Of a stretch of DNA of 64,000 nucleotides, positions 58,605 to 64,000 are shown piece after piece. The position numbers and the translations under genes were made by a program. Each line of letters begins with the position of its first letter. The first letter of the stretch is position 1. The DNA comes from Rathayibacter oskolensis (lineage in GTDB: Bacteria; Actinomycetota; Actinomycetes; Actinomycetales; Microbacteriaceae), in assembly GCF_900177245.1 (NCBI RefSeq), contig NZ_FXBM01000002.1, positions 1,054,001-1,118,000 on the forward strand. The letters are read 5' to 3'. The notes beneath the pieces were generated by a model. That model made no database searches. It saw only the letters and a program-made list of their open reading frames with translations, and had not been told where the DNA came from.

Positions 58605-58618
58605 GCCCGTCGGCGGGC
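58605..58618. terminator. Small GC hairpin between rdgB and the DedA gene
   Basis: GCCCG (58605-58609) pairs with CGGGC (58614-58618) across TCGG, directly after the repeats and 6 nt before the convergent gene end. The stem is short, so the role is uncertain. Confidence 0.35.
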
Positions 58619-58623
58619 GCCGC

Positions 58624-59379
58624 TCAGTGCTCGCGGCGCTTGCGGTCGAGGGCGTCCGCGTCGAGGACGTAGGCGGCCGACTCGGTCGAGTCCGTCTCCT
58701 TGTCGGTCGCGAGGCGGGCCTTGCGTCGCTGCTGGAAGAAGTGGAACAGCGTCGGCACGATCGCCAGGAGCACCGCTCCGATGAGGATCACGTCGATGTA
58801 GTGCGAGACGAAGTCCGCGACCGGCGGGATGAAGGCGAGCAGCCACCCCAGGAGGGTCACGCCGCTGCCCCAGATCAGGGCGCCGATCAGGTTGTAGAAG
58901 CTGTACTTGCGGTAGTTCATGTGCGCGACGCCTGCGGCGATCGGCGCGAAGGTGCGCACGATCGGCACGAATCGCGCGAGGATCACCGCGAAGCCGCCGA
59001 AGCGCTCGAAGAAGGCGTTCGTGCGCTTCACGTTCTCGATGCTGAAGAAGCCCGACTCCTTGCGCTCGAAGATGCGCGGACCGGCTTTGTGCCCGATCAG
59101 GTAGCCGACCTCTCCGCCGAGGAACGCGGCGAAGCCGATGGACAGGCAGATCAGCCAGATCGGGACGCCGAGCCCGCCGTTGGCCGCGTCCTCGTGGGCG
59201 AGGAGACCGGTGATGATCAGGAGCGTGTCGCCGGGGAAGAGGAAGCCGATCAGCAGACCGGTCTCGGCGAAGACGATGAGGCACACGACGAGGACGCCCC
59301 ACGGCCCGAACGACGTGAGGATCGTCTCCGGGTCGAGCCAGGGGATGAGGGCGGCGTGAGTCAACGGTTCTCCAGACAT
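58624..59379 (-). CDS. DedA-family membrane protein
   Basis: A 251-aa DedA/SNARE-associated family protein. VFAETGLLIGFLFPGDTLLII, LGGEVGYLIGHKAGPRIFER and ILARFVPIVRTFAPIAAGVAHM are the family signatures, including the F-x-R-x-x-P-x-x-R re-entrant motif. Members support lipid carrier recycling (undecaprenyl phosphate or phospholipid flipping) and proton homeostasis. Four to five helices are predicted, with a charged cytosolic C-terminus. ATG 59379 is chosen as MSGEPLTH; no clear ribosome-binding site precedes it. Confidence 0.88.
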   Translation of the reverse strand: MSGEPLTHAALIPWLDPETILTSFGPWGVLVVCLIVFAETGLLIGFLFPGDTLLIITGLLAHEDAANGGLGVPIWLICLSIGFAAFLGGEVGYLIGHKAGPRIFERKESGFFSIENVKRTNAFFERFGGFAVILARFVPIVRTFAPIAAGVAHMNYRKYSFYNLIGALIWGSGVTLLGWLLAFIPPVADFVSHYIDVILIGAVLLAIVPTLFHFFQQRRKARLATDKETDSTESAAYVLDADALDRKRREH

Positions 59380-59497
59380 CGGCGGCGCCGTCCGGCCGAC
59401 AGGCACGGCGAAGGCGTGACGGGGCTCAGCGTAGCGGCCCACCCGGCGATGCGTCCGAGGATCTCGCCGACCGCTCCCTCAGACCGGCGCGTCCGGG

Positions 59498-60361
59498 TCA
59501 CACCGCCTGGCGCCGGAGGAAGGAGAGCGCCGTCTGCGCGACCTCCTGCCAGCCGTGGTCGATCGTGAGGGAGTGGCCGCGGTCCGGCAGCTCGACGAGC
59601 TCCGTCACGCCGCGATTCCGGCTCTGACGGCGGTGGCTCTCCCGGCTGATCGCGAGAGGCACCGTCGTGTCCTTCTCGCCGCCGATGATGAGGAGCGGCC
59701 CGCGGTCCGGATTGCCGGAGTCGACCTTCGTCTCCGAGAACGGGTTCAGGTTCGCCGTGACCGCCTGGAACAGCGGCACGCCCGAGGCAGGGACGTGGAA
59801 CTCCTCGTACAGGGCACGGCCCTCCGCCTCGTCGAGAGCGTTGACCCAGCCGAAGGCGAACTGCTCGTAGGTGAGGGAGACCGCGCGGGACAGGATGGCC
59901 GGGTTGCCGACGACCGGTGCCGCCGACTTCAGCGAGCTCAGGGGAACGGAGAGGACCCCCTGGAACGGAGCGTTGTCGATCGCGACCGTCGCTGCGGCGA
60001 CCCCCTCCCCGGCGAGCTTGAGGGCGATGAGGCCGCCGAACGAGTGCCCGATCACGGCGGGGCGACGCTCGAGTCGCGCCACCGCCTCGAGGTAGTGGTC
60101 GGTGACCTGCTGCACCATCTTCTTCGCGAAGACCTCGGGGTCGCGCCGGGCCTCGGCGACCGACTCGGGATCGTCCGGCCAGCGCGGGGCGAGGCCGGTG
60201 TAGCCGTTCTCCTCGAAGAAGGTCCGCCAGCGGTCCCAGCTGCTCGAGAGGAGCCAGAGACCGTGGACGAAGAGGACGGGCCGGCGACCGGACGCGTTCG
60301 CGCGGTCGATCTCGGCGAGCTCGGTGTCCGTGAGGGTGGAGGGTCGTGCGGTGGTCATCAT
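59498..60361 (-). CDS. Alpha/beta hydrolase
   Basis: A 287-aa alpha/beta hydrolase with an intact triad: Ser in PAVIGHSFGGLIALKL, a late Asp before LPDRGHSLTIDHGW, and His in that motif. RPVLFVHGLWLLSSSWDRW carries the oxyanion hole. NLNPFSETKVDSGN occupies part of the cap region. The substrate is unknown; the family spans lipases, esterases and haloperoxidase relatives. GAGGAG lies just upstream, and the ATG at 60358 is equally possible. It diverges from an AraC-type regulator gene 145 bases away, its likely controller. Confidence 0.85.
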   Translation of the reverse strand: MMTTARPSTLTDTELAEIDRANASGRRPVLFVHGLWLLSSSWDRWRTFFEENGYTGLAPRWPDDPESVAEARRDPEVFAKKMVQQVTDHYLEAVARLERRPAVIGHSFGGLIALKLAGEGVAAATVAIDNAPFQGVLSVPLSSLKSAAPVVGNPAILSRAVSLTYEQFAFGWVNALDEAEGRALYEEFHVPASGVPLFQAVTANLNPFSETKVDSGNPDRGPLLIIGGEKDTTVPLAISRESHRRQSRNRGVTELVELPDRGHSLTIDHGWQEVAQTALSFLRRQAV

Positions 60362-60506
60362 GCGCTCCTCTGGGTCGGAGAGAGGGTCCGATGGCGATCG
60401 TCCTGCTCCGGGCGCCGAGCGGTCTAGAACGAGAGCGCACGCGGATGGCTCAGCACTGCACGCGGAGCGCGCGGAGGACTAGCATCCCGGCCAGGGGAGG
60501 GCGACT

Positions 60507-61517
60507 GTGGCGACGATCGATCTCGAGGGGCTGCTCCTCACCGACCGCATCGACCTGCTCCGCGAGCACGTGCGAGCGGGCCGCGTCCCGCTGACGCTGG
60601 AGCCGCATCCGGGTGCCGAGGTGACCGCGCGGTCCCGTGCTGCGCAGCTGGGCGGCATACACCTCCTCTGCACGGAGGGCCGGGGCGCCGACGTCGTCCG
60701 GACCCCGCGACAGTCCCGCGACGGCACTCCGCCGAGCGTGATGGTGAGCGTGCTCGAGTCGGGTGCGACCCGGCTCGAGCAGGACGGCACGGTCGCCGAT
60801 CTCCGCGCGGGCGACATCGTGCTGGCCACGACGACCCGGCCGTACCGGATCCGGTTCGCCCCCGGAACGAACCGCTCCACGTTCCAGATCCCCGTGTCCC
60901 TCCTCGAGCTGCCGGTCGGCCTGGTGGACTCCCGGGTCGCGACGGTCTTCCGGCCGACCGACCCGGTGGTGGCAGCGGTCTCGGGCTTCCTGCGCGCGGC
61001 GGCGCAGGCGGCGACCCTCACCTCCGCCCCTCTGCCCGACGCTCCCGCGCTCGAACGGCCGACCCTCGCGATGGTGGCCACCCTGCTGACCCTCCCCGTC
61101 GCCGAGGAGGCCGTCGGTCGCGCGGCTCGGGCGCAGTCGCTGGGCATCCGGATCCTGACCCACGTGCAGACCCGCCTCGCCGACCCCGACCTGTCGGCGC
61201 GGACGGTGGCTGCGGCCCTGGGCGTCTCGGAGCGCTCCGTCTACGCCGCCCTCGCGCGCTCGGGCGTCGGGCTGGGCGATCGCATCCGCGAGGGCCGGCT
61301 CGCCCTGGCGACGCGTGCGCTCGCCGACGACCCCCTCGCGAGCATCTCCGCGATCGCCCACGAGTGCGGATTCGCCGATCACTCGCACTTCACGCGGGTG
61401 TTCCGGGCCCGGTACGGGATCACGCCGTCTGACTGGCGCCGCGGTGCGGCCGGAGCGCCGGACGATCGTGCGGAAGGTGGGACTCGAACCCACACGCCTC
61501 TCGGCACAGGAACCTAA
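60507..61517 (+). CDS. AraC-family transcriptional regulator
   Basis: A 336-aa regulator. The N-terminal half (about 1-180) is a cupin-like AraC-binding sensor of the AraC_binding_2 type, with DLRAGDIVLATTTRPYRI. The C-terminal half has two HTHs: LSARTVAAALGVSERSVYAAL and ISAIAHECGFADHSHFTRVFRARYGITPSDWRR, the full AraC signature. GTG 60507 has GGGAGG 7 nt upstream, and TAGCAT (60480-60485) may be its -10 box. The last residues (GGTRTHTPLGTGT) are translated antisense to the tRNA-Leu gene. It probably controls the divergent hydrolase gene. Confidence 0.88.
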   Translation: MATIDLEGLLLTDRIDLLREHVRAGRVPLTLEPHPGAEVTARSRAAQLGGIHLLCTEGRGADVVRTPRQSRDGTPPSVMVSVLESGATRLEQDGTVADLRAGDIVLATTTRPYRIRFAPGTNRSTFQIPVSLLELPVGLVDSRVATVFRPTDPVVAAVSGFLRAAAQAATLTSAPLPDAPALERPTLAMVATLLTLPVAEEAVGRAARAQSLGIRILTHVQTRLADPDLSARTVAAALGVSERSVYAALARSGVGLGDRIREGRLALATRALADDPLASISAIAHECGFADHSHFTRVFRARYGITPSDWRRGAAGAPDDRAEGGTRTHTPLGTGT

Positions 61518-61549
61518 ATCCTGCGTGTCTGCCATTCCACCACTCCCGC
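61469..61549 (-). tRNA. tRNA-Leu(TAG)
   Basis: An 81-nt class II tRNA on the minus strand. The acceptor stem GCGGGAG pairs with CTTCCGC (one G:T), the anticodon loop TTTAGGT holds TAG, a long variable arm is present, and the T-arm reads GGTTCGAGTCC. No CCA is encoded. Its 3' 49 bases overlap the end of the AraC-type gene on the other strand. Confidence 0.93.
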
Positions 61550-61575
61550 GAGTGCGGGATCCAGTCTAGGAGGGG

Positions 61576-61611
61576 CCTCAGGACGAGGAGGCGCCTCAGG
61601 ACGAGGAGGCG
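61576..61611. repeat. Perfect 18-bp tandem duplication at the MFS gene 3' end
   Basis: Units 61576-61593 and 61594-61611 are identical. The second contains the TGA stop of the MFS gene (61596-61598); the first repeats the stop and the serine codons just beyond it. Confidence 0.85.
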
Positions 61612-62864
61612 GCACCGCCCGGCCCCCGGTGCGGGACGTACCGCGGGATCCAGCGCGAGAGCGCCGCGGCGCCGGCCAGCCCCAGCACGCCCATCGCCCC
61701 CGCGGCGAACGGCAGCGACACGGCCGCCGTCAGCGCCGAGACGATGATCGGAGCGGCCGCGTTGCCCGCATCGCCGGTGAAGCGGAACGCGCCGAGGAAG
61801 GGCGCGGGATCGTCGGGGGGCGCCAGATCCGCTCCGATCGTCATCAGGATGCCCGAGCCGATCCCGTTCGCGGCGGCCAGGACGCAGGCGACCGCGACGA
61901 ACCAGGGGACGGGATCGATCGCCGCGAGAGTGAGCGCCAGGACGAGGTGCCCGACGCCGAGCCCGATCATCGACGGGATCGCGGAGGCGCCCCGGCCGAA
62001 CCGGTCCATGATCTGCCCGCCCGCGTAGAACAGGGCGAAGTCGATGCCGCCCGCGATCCCGATGACGATGGCCGTCTCGGTCTCGGCCATGCCGATGCTG
62101 ATCGCCCAGAGCGGGAGGATCACCGTCCGGCTCGCCCGAAGGGCGCCGATCACCGCCGCCCCCGTGCCCATCCGCGCGAGGACGCCGCGGTGCTGCCGGA
62201 GGACGCGGACGAGTCCGTCGGACGGCTCCCGTGCGGGCGCCGGCGCGGCCGCACCCGGCGCGGCGGCGGCGGCGCGGCGGAGGACGGTCGCGGGATCGGG
62301 GACGAGCAGGAGCACGACCACCGCGGCCACGCAGCAGACGATGTGCACCCAGAAGACGGACTCGACGGAGCCGCTGAGGTGGACGACTCCCGCCGCCAGG
62401 AACGGACCGATCAGCCACCCCGCCCGGAACGCCCCCGCGAGCGCGCTCAATGCCCGCGCGCGGTGGCTGATCGGCACGAACGAGGTCATGAACGCGTGCC
62501 GCGCGAGCGCGAAGACCGCCGTCGCGAGGCCGATGAGGAACACTCCGACCGTCAGCCCCACCCAGGACGTGGACAGCAGGCAGATCACGAGGCCGACGAT
62601 CGACAGGCCGGAGGCGCTCAGCATTGCGCCGCGCTCGCCGATCCGCGAGACGATCCAGCCGCTCGGGATGTCGCCCGCGAGCTCGCCGATCATGATCATC
62701 CCGGCGACGAGGCCCGCGAGGGCGAGGGTCGCACCGAGATCCCCCGCCGCAGCAGGGAGGAGGGGGATGATCGCGCCCTCGCCGATCGAGAAGAGCAGCG
62801 TCGGCAGGAAGGTCGACAGCAGGAGCGGGCCGACGGGGAACGGGCGCTCTGCGGTGTCGGTCAT
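61596..62864 (-). CDS. MFS transporter
   Basis: A 422-aa protein with about 12 helices. PVGPLLLSTFLPTLLFSIGEGAIIPLLP opens it, and MIGELAGDIPSGWIVSRIGERGAML is the loop 2-3 signature. A Pro/Ala-rich loop divides the halves near residue 200. It resembles the multidrug-efflux DHA1 group; the cargo is unknown. ATG 62864 is preferred over ATG 62873 because a TAGCAT box ends 7 nt before it and contains the earlier ATG. The C-terminus ends in serines inside the 18-bp duplication. It is divergent from prfB. Confidence 0.83.
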   Translation of the reverse strand: MTDTAERPFPVGPLLLSTFLPTLLFSIGEGAIIPLLPAAAGDLGATLALAGLVAGMIMIGELAGDIPSGWIVSRIGERGAMLSASGLSIVGLVICLLSTSWVGLTVGVFLIGLATAVFALARHAFMTSFVPISHRARALSALAGAFRAGWLIGPFLAAGVVHLSGSVESVFWVHIVCCVAAVVVLLLVPDPATVLRRAAAAAPGAAAPAPAREPSDGLVRVLRQHRGVLARMGTGAAVIGALRASRTVILPLWAISIGMAETETAIVIGIAGGIDFALFYAGGQIMDRFGRGASAIPSMIGLGVGHLVLALTLAAIDPVPWFVAVACVLAAANGIGSGILMTIGADLAPPDDPAPFLGAFRFTGDAGNAAAPIIVSALTAAVSLPFAAGAMGVLGLAGAAALSRWIPRYVPHRGPGGAASSS

Positions 62865-62871
62865 CTCCTCC

Positions 62872-62877
62872 ATGCTA
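62872..62877 (-). promoter_or_regulatory. TAGCAT -10-like box of the MFS gene
   Basis: TAGCAT on the minus strand ends 7 nt before the ATG at 62864; no leader of useful length remains. Confidence 0.4.
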
Positions 62878-62912
62878 GGTCTGCGCGGGGCGGGCTCCGC
62901 GCGGGCCGCCGG

Positions 62913-62918
62913 TAGTCT
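62913..62918 (+). promoter_or_regulatory. TAGTCT -10-like box of prfB
   Basis: TAGTCT ends 9 nt before the ATG at 62928. It lies 35 bp from the divergent MFS box. Confidence 0.4.
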
Positions 62919-62927
62919 GAGGGCACC

Positions 62928-64000
62928 ATGCTGGACAACGACTTCACCGAGCAGATCACTGCTCTCCGCTCCACCTTCACCGACATCCGCGCCGTGATCG
63001 ACGTCGACGCCCTCCGCGAGAAGATCGCCGAGCTCAGAGAGCAGGCGGGCGCTCCCGACCTGTGGGACGACACCGACGCCGCGCAGAAGATCACGAGCGC
63101 CCTGAGCCACCGGCAGTCCGAGCTGGCTCGCATCACGTCGATCGAGCGCCGCCTCGACGACCTCGAGGTGCTGGTCGAGATGGCCAACGAGGCCGAGGAC
63201 GCCGAGTCCGAGCAGGAGGCGATCGCCGAGCTCACCGCCCTGCAGAAGACGATGGGCGAGCTCGAGGTGCAGACGCTGCTCGACGGCGAGTACGACGACC
63301 GCCCGGCGGTCGTGACGATCCGCGCCGGCGCCGGGGGAGTGGACGCCTCCGACTTCGCCGAGATGCTGATGCGCATGTACCTGCGCTGGGCCGAGAAGCA
63401 CAAGTACACCGCGACCGTCATGGACGCGAGCTACGCGGAGGAGGCCGGCATCAAGTCGGCGACCTTCGAGATCGACGCGCCCTACGCCTTCGGCACGCTC
63501 TCGGTCGAGGCGGGCACGCACCGGCTGGTCCGGATGAGCCCCTTCGGCGCCGCGGGCAAGCGCCAGACCTCGTTCGCCGCGGTCGAGGTCATCCCCCTGA
63601 TGGAGGAGGCCGGCGCGGTCGAGATCCCCGACAACGACATCCGGGTCGACGTCTTCCGCTCCTCCGGGCCGGGCGGCCAGTCGGTCAACACCACCGACTC
63701 GGCGGTGCGCATCACCCACCTCCCCACGGGGACGGTCGTGTCGATGCAGAACGAGAAGAGCCAGATCCAGAACCGGGCGGCGGCCATGCGGGTCCTGCAG
63801 TCGCGGCTCCTGCTGATCCAGAAGGAGCAGGAGGCGGCGACCAAGAAGGAGCTGGCCGGGAACATCACGGCGAGCTGGGGCGATCAGATGCGCAGCTACG
63901 TGCTCGCGCCGTACCAGATGGTCAAGGACCTCCGCACCGACCACGAGGTCGGCAACCCGGCGCACGTCTTCGACGGCGACATCGACGGGTTCATCGCCGC
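62928..64000 (+). CDS. prfB: Peptide chain release factor 2, C-terminus beyond window
   Basis: The first 357 codons of RF2, which ends translation at UGA and UAA. The SPF recognition motif lies near residue 205 ([15 protein letters not shown]) and the GGQ peptide-release motif near 250 ([17 protein letters not shown]). The usual length is about 370 residues, so only a short tail is missing. The frame is open throughout; there is no in-frame UGA or CUUU slip site near codon 26, so the programmed frameshift of many bacteria is absent, as is usual in actinobacteria. Confidence 0.97.
   Translation, partial: MLDNDFTEQITALRSTFTDIRAVIDVDALREKIAELREQAGAPDLWDDTDAAQKITSALSHRQSELARITSIERRLDDLEVLVEMANEAEDAESEQEAIAELTALQKTMGELEVQTLLDGEYDDRPAVVTIRAGAGGVDASDFAEMLMRMYLRWAEKHKYTATVMDASYAEEAGIKSATFEIDAPYAFGTLSVEAGTHRLVRMSPFGAAGKRQTSFAAVEVIPLMEEAGAVEIPDNDIRVDVFRSSGPGGQSVNTTDSAVRITHLPTGTVVSMQNEKSQIQNRAAAMRVLQSRLLLIQKEQEAATKKELAGNITASWGDQMRSYVLAPYQMVKDLRTDHEVGNPAHVFDGDIDGFIA

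Noticed and set aside
62928-63010. Programmed +1 frameshift in prfB
   Set aside because: The frame is open from the ATG onward, with no UGA or CUUU slip sequence near codon 26.

Overview
The window is very G+C-rich (roughly 70% by eye), densely coding and bacterial. Start codons are often GTG, neighbouring genes often share ATGA or GTGA junctions, and several families are typical of Actinobacteria: AdnA/AdnB, UvrD2, DUF3107, DUF3039, a UPF0182 membrane protein and a DUF2342 metalloprotease. Gene content and order suggest a member of the Microbacteriaceae (Rathayibacter- or Clavibacter-like). This is inference; no rRNA gene is present to settle it.

Layout. (1) 1-10.6 kb: the tail of a siderophore-interacting protein, a repeat element with inverted ends, then metabolic genes: an SDR, a flavin disulfide-type oxidoreductase, an enoyl-CoA hydratase relative, an arginase-fold protein, a C26 amidotransferase, an M24 peptidase, an EEP-fold protein and a PHP phosphoesterase. 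(2) 10.6-30.4 kb: a block matching, as far as I recall, the mycobacterial Rv3211-Rv3193c neighbourhood. It holds a DEAD-box helicase, a ferritin-like protein, DUF3107, the AdnA/AdnB resection motor-nuclease, NudC, UvrD2, a cyclodehydratase-like protein, a DUF2342 metalloprotease, a PDZ/Lon-type protease and UPF0182. A degenerate APH-fold protein sits inside the block. (3) 30.4-37.8 kb: a methyltransferase, the initiator tRNA gene with a clear promoter and terminator, a VOC protein, an MFS exporter, a CHAP amidase, a nitrilase-family hydrolase, a class I aminotransferase and an HtrA-like membrane protease. (4) 37.8-54.6 kb: envelope functions, with two GT2 glycosyltransferases, a CDP-alcohol phosphatidyltransferase, an amylosucrase-like GH13, a CDP-glycerol glycerophosphotransferase relative, a TagG/TagH-like ABC exporter and a LicC-like nucleotidyltransferase. 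Between them lie an AI-2E-family protein, a divergent PPOX/MocR pair, an HhH-GPD protein and a fusion protein carrying a catalytically degenerate alpha/beta hydrolase domain. (5) 54.6-64 kb: DUF3039, NAD salvage (pncB), the murI-rph-rdgB operon, a DedA protein, a hydrolase/AraC divergent pair, tRNA-Leu(TAG), an MFS transporter and the start of prfB.

How the genes work together. Region 2 joins DNA end resection (AdnAB) and helicase functions (UvrD2, DEAD box) with nucleotide quality control (NudC) and membrane-linked proteolysis. Region 4 reads as synthesis, activation and export of a wall glycopolymer of teichoic-acid type. murI, rph and rdgB are translationally coupled housekeeping genes.

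The most interesting signals are: a fusion protein whose hydrolase domain has lost both the Ser and the His of its triad; an APH-fold pseudokinase next to adnB; an arginase-fold protein with Cys in place of two key His residues; an orphan TOMM-type cyclodehydratase-like protein; a repeat element with inverted ends; short tandem duplications that copy the stop codons of genes; and a recurrent TANNNT box 6-9 nt before start codons, which suggests many leaderless transcripts. No CRISPR array, prophage or insertion sequence was seen. No gene-free stretch exceeds about 275 bases.
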